Part shown: piece by piece, positions 16,855 to 26,416 of the stretch | How the letters are laid out: every line of letters starts with the position of its first letter | Position numbering within the stretch: position 1 is the first letter of the stretch | Source of the DNA: Pedobacter sp. HDW13 | GTDB lineage: Bacteria; Bacteroidota; Bacteroidia; Sphingobacteriales; Sphingobacteriaceae | Length of the DNA stretch: 64,000 nt | Assembly: GCF_011303555.1 (NCBI RefSeq) | Contig: NZ_CP049868.1 | Coordinates: forward strand, 3,844,001-3,908,000 | Reading direction: 5' to 3' | Notes under the pieces: model-generated | Seen by the model: the letters and a program-made list of their open reading frames with translations, nothing else | The model's database searches: none | What the model was told of the DNA's origin: nothing | Translations under genes and position numbers: made by a program

Positions 16855-17526
16855 CTAATTGCCGACTTTTCTGGCAACAGTGGCATATTGCTGGTATTTT
16901 GTGTCTTCAAACCTATTATTTGTAATTAAATTGAGCATACCTATAAGGTATTTGAATCTGGGAGCTAAGGATTTATTTATACCGACATGGCGTACAACTT
17001 CAAAACCCAAAGCCTCATACATTTTTTTTATGCTTTTTTTTGTGAAAAACCTGAGGTGCGTTTTGTCCATGATCCCGGAGTTCTCGTACTGAAATTCTCC
17101 TAGATAAGCCAGTCTGTATAAATAAGGCGCATGCCTTAAATTAGGTATTGAACTAACGATAACCCCAGCTGGCTTAAGCAAGGCTTTGCAGTTTAGCAAA
17201 GTGGCTTGCGGATCAGCCAAATGTTCTAGAACATCATTGAATATAATACAGTCGAAGTGGCTGACAAGCAAATTATTTTCAGCTGTAAATAATGAGTTGT
17301 CAAAATAATCAAGCTTTTCAGCCGCAGATTTACTAAATCTGCTATCAGGTTCAATACCATAATAAGTGCAAGGAATATTCGATTTCACATAAGCCCCAAA
17401 AGAACCATCGCCACATCCAATTTCTAGAATATTGATAGCGGTTTTGGGTATAAACTCGAGCATTTCTTCCCTTACATGCTGAAAATACCCATCTTCTTTT
17501 GCCTGATAGTCTATTGTATTATACAT
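16855..17526 (-). CDS. Class I SAM-dependent methyltransferase
   Basis: A 223-aa protein with motif I NILEIGCGDGSFGAYVKS (about 33-50), FDCIIFNDVLEHLADP (about 85-100), and LLKPAGVIVSSIPNLRH, typical of Methyltransf_23-type proteins in polysaccharide loci. It presumably methylates a sugar or a polymer end. Flanked by gaps of 111 bp and 79 bp in the EPS operon. Confidence 0.83.
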   Translation of the reverse strand: MYNTIDYQAKEDGYFQHVREEMLEFIPKTAINILEIGCGDGSFGAYVKSNIPCTYYGIEPDSRFSKSAAEKLDYFDNSLFTAENNLLVSHFDCIIFNDVLEHLADPQATLLNCKALLKPAGVIVSSIPNLRHAPYLYRLAYLGEFQYENSGIMDKTHLRFFTKKSIKKMYEALGFEVVRHVGINKSLAPRFKYLIGMLNLITNNRFEDTKYQQYATVARKVGN

Positions 17527-17605
17527 TCTTGAAAGATCTGGTTAACTCTTTGATCATAAAACCAAAACACGTTGCAATGAGAATAGACAACTTTTTCCAT
17601 TTTTA

Positions 17606-18352
17606 CTATCTAAAAAACAACTTCTTTACTTTATAAAACATCAAGCTGGCAACGTATCTTGGATAGGAGTGGTGATGCCATTTGTAATTAAAATAAAACC
17701 GAGGGATTTGAGTTAACCTCTCTTGTTGTTTCTCATCTAAGACACTTACTGATTCGCTACCCAAATGCGTAATTTTTGAGGTAGGTATGAGACAATTTTT
17801 GACATAGAATTTTTCCAATGTGTTGCTGTAATCATAATCGCAATACCAAAAAACAAAATGTTCGTCCAAAAGTCCGATGGTGTTAAAGATTTCTCTTTTT
17901 ACAAAGATGCACCATCCGGTTAATACTCCAAAATAACCTTCAATTGGCGCACCACTTTCTGGAAAATTATTCTTCCTGTGGAAATTAGTACAGAAAGGAA
18001 CTGCACTTTTGATTTCTGGATCAATTTCCATTGCCTTTATAATTTCGCTAGCCCAATGCTCATGGAAAATGAGGTCATTATTACATAAACAGACATAATC
18101 GCTAGCAGTTGCGTTTATACCTATGTTCAAGTATTTATGGAAACCAAATTTCTCTTTCGGATAAATGGTTTTACTATTTTCGAATTGATAAGGAGCCATG
18201 GTCTTATTCGATTCTATTACTAGCACATTGAAATGTATTTTTTCGGGATTTTCGCTTTTGAGTAAAGTCGCTATGCTTTGTTCGGTTAGCTCTTTTAAAT
18301 GTTCGTTCTTTGAATAGCTTAGAAAGATAATGTCGATATTTATAGCACTCAT
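17606..18352 (-). CDS. Glycosyltransferase family 2
   Basis: A 248-aa GT-A transferase, short for the family. The N-terminus is INIDIIFLSYSKNEHLKELT. The DxD-like motif lies in YVCLCNNDLIFHEHW (about 85-99). A later region GWCIFVKREIFNTIGLLDEHF and CDYDYSNTL fits the rhamnosyltransferase-like branch. The basic C-terminal tail (YKVKKLFFR) may hold it at the membrane. Separated from its upstream neighbour by 122 bp of AT-rich sequence without a clear signal. Confidence 0.82.
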   Translation of the reverse strand: MSAINIDIIFLSYSKNEHLKELTEQSIATLLKSENPEKIHFNVLVIESNKTMAPYQFENSKTIYPKEKFGFHKYLNIGINATASDYVCLCNNDLIFHEHWASEIIKAMEIDPEIKSAVPFCTNFHRKNNFPESGAPIEGYFGVLTGWCIFVKREIFNTIGLLDEHFVFWYCDYDYSNTLEKFYVKNCLIPTSKITHLGSESVSVLDEKQQERLTQIPRFYFNYKWHHHSYPRYVASLMFYKVKKLFFR

Positions 18353-18474
18353 TTGTGATACTTTGTCACTGATTAATTAAACTCCTATAATTTTATTCAT
18401 TATTTAGATCGACCATTTCTATTTTTTGAGCTTCTAAACTCAATTCTCCTATCGACTATTGTTAACCTTTATTT

Positions 18475-19407
18475 TTATTTTCCAAAGAATGTCCTGACTT
18501 TGTAATATATAAAATATGGAACCTCTATTAGCAACCAGGAAATGGCACTAGCTATAAATCTAGAAAAGCCAAGCTTATGCAGGAGAAGCAATAAGTTCTG
18601 TTTATTGTAAGGAAATGATCTTAAGGAATTTCCTCCAAAATGCACTATAATAGGGCTATAATTGCCATTTATATACCATCTCCGATGTTTTGGCATAGTT
18701 GGAGGAGGATTGTTCAACTTACTTTTGCCCTTTAATACATTTAGACCGTAAGGGTGTGGAGAGGTATAAAGGTCGGTAATAAAGGTGCCATTATCTGTTA
18801 TTGGGGTTTGCAAATGGGCAGTTATTGCTATAGACATTGGCCACTCGTCATTGATGTGGATACCACCAATCCGGCCAAACCCAAGACTGTCATAAATAGG
18901 CATGATAGATCTTGCTTGATTATATATGCTAGTACTGGTTGCAGATTTTTTTATATAATAAAACCCACCATTAAAACGAATCAATTGATCTATGCCAAAA
19001 TTTTCGATGAAGGGTTGGGCTTCCGCCTTGCTTCCGCAAAATTCTTCAATACCAATAGGAAATCCAACAACTGTTGTTTCTTTACCTTGGCAAGCGTCGA
19101 ATAATGGGGATAGGTCTGCGTAACATAAACAATCAGAATCAATAAAAAGAGTTTCTGTTGTTTGCAGGTATAGATCAGTGTATAGCTTAATAGCAATGCC
19201 CATTTTCGCATGCTCAGGATCAGCTTGTAATTTGAAAACATGTTCTTGCAAATCAGAAGGCACTTCTAAATTAAGATTGGTTACTATGTAAACATTTAAT
19301 TTATTGTATAATAAGATAGAACGGGCACAATTAAGAGCCATTTTAAAATATGCTTCCTTATTGGTGGCAAAAGTGATAACAGATCGACTATTTTTATTTT
19401 CTATCAT
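18475..19407 (-). CDS. GT8-like glycosyltransferase
   Basis: A 310-aa protein. VITFATNKEAYFKMALNCARSI at the N-terminus and TLFIDSDCLCYADLSPLF (DxD in DSD, about 93-95) match the nucleotide-diphospho-sugar transferase fold of the GT8 type. RFNGGFYYIKKS is the expected acceptor-side loop. IVHFGGNSLR near the C-terminus resembles the late HFxG motif of GT8. A C-terminal hydrophobic stretch (ISWLLIEVPYFIYYKV) may contact the membrane. Donor unknown. Confidence 0.7.
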   Translation of the reverse strand: MIENKNSRSVITFATNKEAYFKMALNCARSILLYNKLNVYIVTNLNLEVPSDLQEHVFKLQADPEHAKMGIAIKLYTDLYLQTTETLFIDSDCLCYADLSPLFDACQGKETTVVGFPIGIEEFCGSKAEAQPFIENFGIDQLIRFNGGFYYIKKSATSTSIYNQARSIMPIYDSLGFGRIGGIHINDEWPMSIAITAHLQTPITDNGTFITDLYTSPHPYGLNVLKGKSKLNNPPPTMPKHRRWYINGNYSPIIVHFGGNSLRSFPYNKQNLLLLLHKLGFSRFIASAISWLLIEVPYFIYYKVRTFFGK

Positions 19408-19457
19408 TCAATAACTAGATTATTTAGCGTTTCGCATTTTGTGCCAAATAGATAAAA

Positions 19458-20626
19458 TCAGGATAAAGCATTAATAAATGAATCTATCGCTTTTGTGGGA
19501 TCAAGTACCATTGAGTAAAACTGTTCGCAATCTGATTTTTTGCATTTTGAGAGGCTGTGGTTATTGATGTGATAGGAAAGGTCATTTTTGTCATTGATTA
19601 TTTGGCCAATAGCATAATCATTTATTATTTGCTTATAGGTGTTACACTTAGAAAGGATAGTGGGTAAACCAAGCATCATATAGGTTGAAAATTTGCCAGA
19701 AGCCAAACCAATTTCTTCAATGTTCTTACCAGTAAATATGCCTCCATCAGGATCATAAATAGTAATCCCATAGTCGAAACACAGCAAGAAATCGTAATAT
19801 TCATCATAACTTTCAAACAGCCCATCGTGCAGAATAAGATTGGCTCCGTTTTCTTTTAATTCGAAAAGTTGGCGATGATGGCCATCGCTTTTATTAAACT
19901 TAGACCGATTATGTATGAAGATATAGGTATTATCAGGGAGGCCCTTCTCTATGGCTTCAATAATTTGGTTAATACCTGCCCAAGGACTTACACTTCCAGA
20001 GTGTACATAAACAACATCGGTTTCTTTAAGCCCAAAACTGCTTTTGTTGTATTTTTTTTTCGTGGGTTTGCATTCGTAGTGTGCAGGTGATACGGGGATT
20101 AAGCACCAATTGGTAGAAGTTGGAAGCTTGTTTTCTGTCATTAGCAAACATTTTCTTTCATTGTCTTGAATGACAACAGTATGTGCATTTTTGCTATAAT
20201 AGATCTCCTTGTTTTTAATAGCAAGCATCTTGGGATAGGCTTTAAGCTCATCATGGAAGAAAATTTCAAAAGAGAAATAATGGATATTTATATTTTCTGA
20301 AAATCTTTTTATTCTCCCCGCCATAACCATTCCAAAAGGGTCAATAGCAAAAAGGTGTTTAATTTTATTTTTTTTAATGTTGCTTATTGCCCCAAAAAAC
20401 TTTGAAAAGTAGTTAAATATATAGTCTGGTCTTCTGGAAGGTTTAGGCCAATTGGCAATTGATGATAGCTTGTCAACTCTAATTCGGCTGGGATAGGGTG
20501 TTGCTGATAGCCACAGTACAAAATGACTTTTATGTGCAAAGAGTTCAGTCTTTTTAAGAGAGAATAGAGTGTTGGGTTTGTGAAAGTATCAGAATTGAGT
20601 GTAACTAATCCAACTGTTTTATGCAT
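19458..20626 (-). CDS. GT4-like glycosyltransferase, frameshifted into two frames
   Basis: Two frames make one protein of about 389 aa. The first (20626-20384) begins HKTVGLVTLNSDTFTNPTLY and stops after TFQSFLGQ. The second frame continues FFGAISNIKKNKIKHLFAIDPFGMVMAGRIKRF without a break. The switch lies at C4A6 (20390-20399, plus strand), so a one-base indel in the homopolymer is likely. The C-terminal part has VYVHSGSVSPWAGINQIIEAI and FTGKNIEEIGLASGKFSTYMMLG, a GT4-type donor domain. If the indel is real, this enzyme is lost. Confidence 0.68.
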
Positions 20627-21734
20627 GATTAGTTAATTGAGCAGTAACGTAGTCAATTTCTTCTAGGCTTAACCCTAGTCCACTGGGTACATAAAATCCA
20701 TTTCTGGCTAATCTTTCTGCAACAGGATAATTTTCGTTCTTAAATAATCCCATTTTTTTGAAAACAGGTTGTTCATGCATGCACCAAAAGAAGGGGCGTG
20801 TTCCAATTTTGTTTGCTGTTAAAACGTTAACCAATCTTTCCTTTTCTTTTATACTTGGTGCTACAAGGCCGAATACCCAATAAATATTTTCGCTAAAATC
20901 TGTTTTTTCCAGAGGTAACTGATAGTGTTTTGTTTGCAAAATGGAGAGGCCTTTATGGTAGGCAGTACCCATTGCTCTTTTCGTTTTGATGAAACCATTA
21001 ATCTGCTCTAATTGTGCCAAGCCCAACGCGGCCTGCAGGTTGGTCATTCTATAGTTCCAACCAATTTCATGATGTACAAATCGTGGCCCTTCAGGTTCAA
21101 AACAAAGATTGCGTAGCTTCTTGCATCTTTCGGCCAATTCTTTATTATTGGTAAGCAGCATTCCGCCCTCGCCAGTAGTAATGTGCTTGTTAGGGTAAAA
21201 ACTAAAAATGCTGATGTCGCCAAAGCCACCACACATTTTTCCCTTATAGGTTTGCCCGTGCATCTCGGCTGCATCTTCTATTATCTTGAGCTTATATTTT
21301 TGGGCCAGCGCCAATATCGGATCCATATCAACAGGTAAGCCATAAATATGCACAATCAAAATAGCTTTAGTTCGGGGAGTGATCTTGGCTTCAATTTGTG
21401 TCACGTCAATGTTCCAAGTAAGAGGGTCGCTATCAATCAAGACAGGCATAGCGCCAGCAGTAACGATAGACTGTGCTGGAGAAATGATAGTAAAAGTAGG
21501 CATAATTACCTCGTCGCCTTGACCAATATTAAGTGCTTTAATAGCGATATCTAAAGCGGCTGATCCATTGCTTACGGCAATTCCATGAGCGCGACCAATG
21601 TATCGGCTAAAGTTTTCTTCAAATTTGGTAATAAATGGCCCCTCACTGCTAATCCAGCCAGTATTAATGCATTCTGTCAGGTATTTAAGTTCATTACCAT
21701 TCAATAGGGGAGTATTAACCGGAATAGGTTTCAT
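20619..21734 (-). CDS. DegT/DnrJ/EryC1-family sugar aminotransferase (perosamine-synthase-like)
   Basis: A 371-aa PLP-dependent aminotransferase that converts a 4-keto nucleotide sugar to a 4-amino sugar. The N-terminus PVNTPLLNGNEL...TGWISSEGPFITKFEE matches GDP-perosamine synthase-type proteins. The pocket has VSNGSAALDIAIKAL, DAAEMHG, and the Schiff-base lysine K183 in SFYPNKHITTGEGGM. With the adjacent methyltransferase and cupin it may form a cassette for a modified amino sugar. It overlaps the next gene by 8 bp. Confidence 0.87.
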   Translation of the reverse strand: MKPIPVNTPLLNGNELKYLTECINTGWISSEGPFITKFEENFSRYIGRAHGIAVSNGSAALDIAIKALNIGQGDEVIMPTFTIISPAQSIVTAGAMPVLIDSDPLTWNIDVTQIEAKITPRTKAILIVHIYGLPVDMDPILALAQKYKLKIIEDAAEMHGQTYKGKMCGGFGDISIFSFYPNKHITTGEGGMLLTNNKELAERCKKLRNLCFEPEGPRFVHHEIGWNYRMTNLQAALGLAQLEQINGFIKTKRAMGTAYHKGLSILQTKHYQLPLEKTDFSENIYWVFGLVAPSIKEKERLVNVLTANKIGTRPFFWCMHEQPVFKKMGLFKNENYPVAERLARNGFYVPSGLGLSLEEIDYVTAQLTNHA

Positions 21735-21735
21735 C

Positions 21736-22488
21736 TTATTTTTTTCTTAAAACATAGCAAACCCCCCAAGTATTGCCAGATGGGTTTGCGCCCGTCAGAA
21801 ATTCTTCGTTGTGCAATACCTCAAAACCAGTGGCATAGGCCAGCAGCTCTATTTCCGGCTTTGTAAAGTGGCGCATAGGGTGTTTCTCATTAATTGTCAA
21901 GGTCTGTTCATTGTTTAGGTTTTTAACCTCAATAGTGTAGTTCACCTCAACAATATTGCGTTCAGAATCGATTATTGGTTCGGCATATCGCGAAACTTCT
22001 ATTTTTTCATCCTTGAGAATTTTAGTGCGTTTTTCTGGCACTTGGGCATGTACCGCCGGACTATGCCACACATCAAAAATCAATAAGCCGTTTTTATTCA
22101 GGTAACTGTTAGCATGGCTAAACGTGTTGATTAGACTTTGGTTATCGGTAAGATAGCTGATGACATGGAAAAGAGACAATGCCACATCAAAGGATTGATC
22201 GGTTTTAAAGACAGCGATATCTGCTACCTGAAAAGTAACATTATCTTTTTTTGTTTGGTTGGCAATCTCTACCATTTCTGGGCTACGCTCTAAACCGAGA
22301 ATTTGAAAACCTTTTTCTGCCAATAGGTTGGCATGCTTGCCCGTTCCAGAGCCCAATTCGATTATGTTTTTGGCACCAGGAAGATAGTTTTGGATCAGTT
22401 CCAGCAAATAATCCGTTTCAGCCTTATAGTCTTTATGTTTATAAAGCAAATCATAGTATTGGCTGTAAAGCTTAAAGTTTTGGCTCAT
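21736..22488 (-). CDS. Class I SAM-dependent methyltransferase
   Basis: About 250 aa from ATG 22488 (a TTG at 22530 would add 14 residues). The start MSQNFKLYSQYYDLLYKHKDYKAE is typical of sugar N- or C-methyltransferases. Motif I is NIIELGSGTGKHANLLAEKG, then FDVALSLFHVISYLT and LIFDVWHSPAV. It lies 1 bp from the aminotransferase gene and overlaps the cupin gene by 17 bp. This suggests a cassette making a methylated amino sugar. The exact reaction is inferred. Confidence 0.82.
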   Translation of the reverse strand: MSQNFKLYSQYYDLLYKHKDYKAETDYLLELIQNYLPGAKNIIELGSGTGKHANLLAEKGFQILGLERSPEMVEIANQTKKDNVTFQVADIAVFKTDQSFDVALSLFHVISYLTDNQSLINTFSHANSYLNKNGLLIFDVWHSPAVHAQVPEKRTKILKDEKIEVSRYAEPIIDSERNIVEVNYTIEVKNLNNEQTLTINEKHPMRHFTKPEIELLAYATGFEVLHNEEFLTGANPSGNTWGVCYVLRKK

Positions 22489-22921
22489 CTTTTTTGGTAA
22501 TGTAGTTGATGTTTTGAGAACCGGGATCAAACCTTACTTTATCTTCGTCGCCACAATAAGGACCTTGTTTGATCTCTATCATTTCTGTTCCCTCTAGCAT
22601 CTCAAAGCCGTGCCCCCCAGATGCCAGTAATATCACATCGCCTATCTCAATAATCCTACTTTCTAAATATAAACGCTGGTCATTATAAAAATCCACTCTT
22701 ACTTTTCCGGTTTTTACATATAGAACTTCTTGGGTTAGTGTTACTTTGCGTTCAACGAGATTGTGCACATGTGGTTCGATGATATAACCTTTGGGGCGGT
22801 TCATATATCCCAGTTGCTGTGAAAAATCGCCTGGCGTAAAAAAAGAGATGCCTTCTTTTTTGTAGGTCGCTTTAATGATGATAGCCAAAATATTTTCTTT
22901 GTATTTAACGTATTCAATCAT
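22472..22921 (-). CDS. Cupin-fold protein of a sugar-modification cassette
   Basis: A 149-aa protein with a cupin pattern: IIEPHVHN (first HxH, about 47-54), TQEVLYVKTGKVRVDFY, and GDVILLASGGHGFEML (second motif). Some cupins next to sugar aminotransferases isomerise keto sugars (FdtA type), but I do not see that family's exact motifs. It may alternatively be a metal-binding helper. Adjacent to the methyltransferase and aminotransferase genes. Confidence 0.7.
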   Translation of the reverse strand: MIEYVKYKENILAIIIKATYKKEGISFFTPGDFSQQLGYMNRPKGYIIEPHVHNLVERKVTLTQEVLYVKTGKVRVDFYNDQRLYLESRIIEIGDVILLASGGHGFEMLEGTEMIEIKQGPYCGDEDKVRFDPGSQNINYITKKDEPKL

Positions 22922-23816
22922 GGTCAGGTGTCTGATTTACTTTTTTTAATCTTCCATAATACATCCTTAGTATATTGATGCTATTAACCCAGAAATCATG
23001 TCTCGTGTACGGGAATTTTTTTCTGAAAGGTACAATAATATAGTATAGTGCGATCAGGTAGTAGTATATTCCTGTTAATATTCGATTACACTCGAAAAAG
23101 CGCATAGCAACGTTAAGGATATGTTTACTATAAACGTTTCGCCCGCAGTAATTTAAAATATCTCTACGGTAGTTTTGGATTAAAAATGCCCAACCCTTGG
23201 CAACAGCATATTGATTTCGAGTCATTGAATTTTCATCTCCATGAACTATTGCCAATTCCTTTGTAATTACTTTAAATGAAAACAATTTCGCCATTCTGAA
23301 GCAAAAATCGTCATCTTGGCAAATTTTATATTTTAGGTCGAAACCACCCGCTGCTATTACAGCTTCTTTTTTGGCGGTTATGGTTATCATTGAAGACAGA
23401 TAGCCTTGGTTTAAAACTTCCGCATATTTGTCTTCGCCCCCTAGAGTCCATACAGGACCTTTTACTAGATTGGAATAGGCAAACCTTATAATTGGGTTTT
23501 CTAGGTAAACCCTGCTCATTTCGTAAAGATATTCAGGCAACCATGCATCATCACTATCTAAAAAAGCTAAGTAACTATATCTGGCACTAGCTATTCCTGT
23601 ATTTAGTGCTGCATTTTGACCCTTATTTATTTTATGTCTAACAATTTTTAACCTTTTATCGCTAATTCTATCTATTACTGTAGTACTTTGGTCTTGAGAA
23701 GCATCATCTACTACTATAATTTCAAAATTCTGGTAAGACTGATTTAATATACTTTTAATAGCCCGTTCAATTGTATTCTCTCGATTAAAGCATGTTACAA
23801 TACAAGTAAAATACAT
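22914..23816 (-). CDS. Glycosyltransferase family 2
   Basis: A 300-aa GT-A enzyme: FTCIVTCFNRENTIERAI, EIIVVDDASQDQST (about 32-45), GQNAALNTGIASARYSYLAFLDSDDAWLP (DxD in DSDD, about 87-90), and the late KICQDDDFCFRMA. Its C-terminus (ILTGIYYYLIALYYIIVPF) is hydrophobic and may anchor it at the inner membrane. It overlaps the cupin gene by 8 bp and follows the WecB gene by 1 bp. Confidence 0.86.
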   Translation of the reverse strand: MYFTCIVTCFNRENTIERAIKSILNQSYQNFEIIVVDDASQDQSTTVIDRISDKRLKIVRHKINKGQNAALNTGIASARYSYLAFLDSDDAWLPEYLYEMSRVYLENPIIRFAYSNLVKGPVWTLGGEDKYAEVLNQGYLSSMITITAKKEAVIAAGGFDLKYKICQDDDFCFRMAKLFSFKVITKELAIVHGDENSMTRNQYAVAKGWAFLIQNYRRDILNYCGRNVYSKHILNVAMRFFECNRILTGIYYYLIALYYIIVPFRKKFPYTRHDFWVNSINILRMYYGRLKKVNQTPDHD

Positions 23817-23817
23817 T

Positions 23818-24927
23818 TTAAGAAAGGGTGTTTTCTATTTTGTTGAAAATCATTATTGAAGCATTACCCTCACCGAAAGGATTTTTGTTTTGTATCATTT
23901 TAGAATAAAAGGTCTTGTCTTCAATCAGTTTTTTTGTATTGGTTATAATATTCTCTGTACTATTTCCAATAAGAATTGCAAGTTCATTTTCAACTGCCTC
24001 TTGCCTTTCTGTTGTTTCCCTTAAAATAAGTATTGGTTTTTTTAAGCTTGGAGCTTCTTCTTGTATTCCTCCCGAGTCCGTAAGAATAATGTATGATTTA
24101 GCCATTAATGAAACAAATTCAAGATAATTCAACGGATTGATAAGAAAAACATTACTTAGGTTTTGTAATTCTTGATGAACAGTTTTTTGAACATTAGGAT
24201 TCAAATGAACGGGGAAAACAAAATCAATATTCTTATATGTAAATGAAAGTTCTTTTATAGCCTTACAAATATTAATCAATCCCTTACCGAAATTTTCTCT
24301 TCTATGACAGGTTATGAGAATTATATTTCTGCCATTTTTACCCCAGTTATTTTTGCTATGGTCGACAATGGTTTTGTATTTTTTTAATGTGAGCAATAGG
24401 GTATCAATGCCAGTATTTCCTGTAACTAGGATTGAATCTTTTTTTATCCCTTCTGTTAAAAGGTTTTTTTCTGCCATTTTGGTTGGAGCAAAATGATAGC
24501 TGGCAATTTTACTAATTACAACCCTATTATACTCCTCTGGAAAGGGTGACATTATGTCGAAGGTTCTTAGCCCGGCTTCTATATGAGCTATTTTAATTTT
24601 GAGATAAAACGCGACTGTAGCAGCAACCCTTGCAGTATTTGTATCTCCTTGTACGAATACAAGATCAGGTTTTTGGGCAGCCAAATAAACACCTAGGTTT
24701 GTAAATAATCTTCCAGTTATTGCACTGAGTGTTTGGTCATTTCTCATTAATTTTAAGTTTTTATCGATCTTGATATTAAAAAACTCAAATATGGGCAAAA
24801 CCATTTCTTGGTGTTGGCCCGTGAAACAAACTTTTAATTTATATTTTTTATGCTTGGCAAACTCCTTGATAACAGGAACAAGTTTAATCGCTTCGGGCCT
24901 TGTACCAAGAACAAATATAATTTTCAT
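23818..24927 (-). CDS. wecB: UDP-N-acetylglucosamine 2-epimerase, non-hydrolysing
   Basis: A 369-aa enzyme interconverting UDP-GlcNAc and UDP-ManNAc, a precursor for EPS and enterobacterial-type antigens. Family motifs are FVLGTRPEAIKLVPVI, CFTGQHQEM, HIEAGLRTFD...PFPEEYNR, ITCHRRENFG, ILTDSGGIQEEAP and LRETTERQEAVE, ending with NPFGEGNAS. Full length for the family. Its ATG at 24927 overlaps the GT32 gene by 4 bp. Confidence 0.93.
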   Translation of the reverse strand: MKIIFVLGTRPEAIKLVPVIKEFAKHKKYKLKVCFTGQHQEMVLPIFEFFNIKIDKNLKLMRNDQTLSAITGRLFTNLGVYLAAQKPDLVFVQGDTNTARVAATVAFYLKIKIAHIEAGLRTFDIMSPFPEEYNRVVISKIASYHFAPTKMAEKNLLTEGIKKDSILVTGNTGIDTLLLTLKKYKTIVDHSKNNWGKNGRNIILITCHRRENFGKGLINICKAIKELSFTYKNIDFVFPVHLNPNVQKTVHQELQNLSNVFLINPLNYLEFVSLMAKSYIILTDSGGIQEEAPSLKKPILILRETTERQEAVENELAILIGNSTENIITNTKKLIEDKTFYSKMIQNKNPFGEGNASIMIFNKIENTLS

Positions 24928-25691
24928 TTTAACAATATTTTTTGGAGCAATCGATCTTTCAATTCCTTAATGAGGTACTTGAATTTAACTTTTTTGGCTA
25001 TTCCAATTTGAAAATCGTGATCGGTACCTCCAGTTTTGCTACTAAAATATTGATTTTCGTAATAATAGAATCTCATCAAATCTTTATAGAGGACTTCATT
25101 TTTTTCTTCCCATGAACCATTGAAATGGTGGCATGCATAATTCATTGGCAAGTCAATGCAAAAGGCACTTGACGGATAAATGTAAATGCCTTCTTCAAGC
25201 TCTTGTAGCCTATCCTCATTTCGCTTTACCCTGTAATGTTCTTCTAAAATTTCGGAGACAATTTTGGTATTTGTAGTCAGTGTAAAAGCTTGCTGTTTAT
25301 CGTAGTAAGACAATACGAGACCTGGCCAATTATGATTTTTTTCGGCACCCCAAACCGCAGTAAAGGGAAAGCCCGTAATTTCGAAACCCGAAAACGCACG
25401 ATGTGATAGAAAATCGTCTAAGCTTCTTCTAATTTCTACATCAGTGTCTAAATAGATTCCTCCATGATGATACAAAGCATATGCCCTGACATAATCGCTT
25501 ACAAATGCCCATTTTTTTTGCTGATATGCCGCAAATAAATAAGGGTTATGGTTGACGTCAAAATTAGACTCGTCCCATCTTATGATTTTATAATCCGGTA
25601 GATATTTTTCCCAAGTACTTATGCATGCCTTGGATAATACATCCAAATCATTTTTTCCAAACCAACAATAATGTATTGTTTTTGGTATCAT
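24924..25691 (-). CDS. GT32-type glycosyltransferase
   Basis: A 255-aa enzyme with the DXD-sugar-binding fold. IPKTIHYCWFGKNDL at the N-terminus, WAFVSDYVRAYALYHHGGIYLDTDVE (DxD in DTD, about 98-100) and FPFTAVWGAE are standard for the capsule-locus members of this family. It transfers one sugar in the cytoplasm. The ATG overlaps the stop of the previous gene by 1 bp. Confidence 0.87.
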   Translation of the reverse strand: MIPKTIHYCWFGKNDLDVLSKACISTWEKYLPDYKIIRWDESNFDVNHNPYLFAAYQQKKWAFVSDYVRAYALYHHGGIYLDTDVEIRRSLDDFLSHRAFSGFEITGFPFTAVWGAEKNHNWPGLVLSYYDKQQAFTLTTNTKIVSEILEEHYRVKRNEDRLQELEEGIYIYPSSAFCIDLPMNYACHHFNGSWEEKNEVLYKDLMRFYYYENQYFSSKTGGTDHDFQIGIAKKVKFKYLIKELKDRLLQKILLK

Positions 25692-26416
25692 TACAACTTA
25701 TTTAGATATAAGAAAATTCCACTAGTAAATGTTTTTTTTCCGTTTTGGTGAATCCACCTATGTGTTGGATGTTCATCGTATTTGAGTTTTTGTAATCCTA
25801 ATCCAAGAAGTATTTTACTTATCTTCTGATCTTCATTAAAATCATCATAGATTAGATTAATTTCATGTGTCTTCTTAAATCTTGCAATAATTTCGCTTAA
25901 TACCCTATGCTTATAAAATGGATGAGCTTCGACGACAATGTTACTTTCTTTCTGCCATGGAAATCGATCTGGATTAAGTAAATTAATTTCTTCACCTTCA
26001 CAATCACATATAATCAAATCAATCTTTTCTTGCCAATTTTCAAAAATATCTTCAGTAGCTGAACCATATAATTTTGGAGGAGTTAACTTGTTGATGGAGA
26101 ACCACGAAGTTATAAAGTGATGGAGTGGTGTATCGGTTTCAAAAACATGATTGTTTTTTAGTTGCAAAAGATAACTTAATGCTGCACTATAATATCCAGT
26201 ATGTCCACCAATAACCATCATGTTATCAATGTTTTTTTTAACGACTCTATCCCAAGTTTCAAATAAACAGGACTCGTAAAGACCTAAGACTTCTGATACG
26301 GTTAATTGGTCAAATAAGATCTCAGGAATTTTTAGACCGCTAAAGGGGCCGTAATAAATTTGGTCTCCAACTTTATGAATAAGTTCAGTAATAGTAGGTG
26401 TTTTAATTTTTATCAT
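25691..26416 (-). CDS. FkbM-like methyltransferase
   Basis: A 241-aa protein with a Rossmann-type methyltransferase core. Motif I is NMMVIGGHTGYYSAALSYL (about 64-82), where the usual GANxG is GGHTG. The later IDLIICDCEGEEINLL matches the FkbM signature. The C-terminal part (PTHRWIHQNGKKTF) is unlike the two other FkbM genes in the locus, and the changed motif I makes activity less certain. Overlaps the next gene by 1 bp and the Wzt gene by 14 bp. Confidence 0.7.
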   Translation of the reverse strand: MIKIKTPTITELIHKVGDQIYYGPFSGLKIPEILFDQLTVSEVLGLYESCLFETWDRVVKKNIDNMMVIGGHTGYYSAALSYLLQLKNNHVFETDTPLHHFITSWFSINKLTPPKLYGSATEDIFENWQEKIDLIICDCEGEEINLLNPDRFPWQKESNIVVEAHPFYKHRVLSEIIARFKKTHEINLIYDDFNEDQKISKILLGLGLQKLKYDEHPTHRWIHQNGKKTFTSGIFLYLNKL

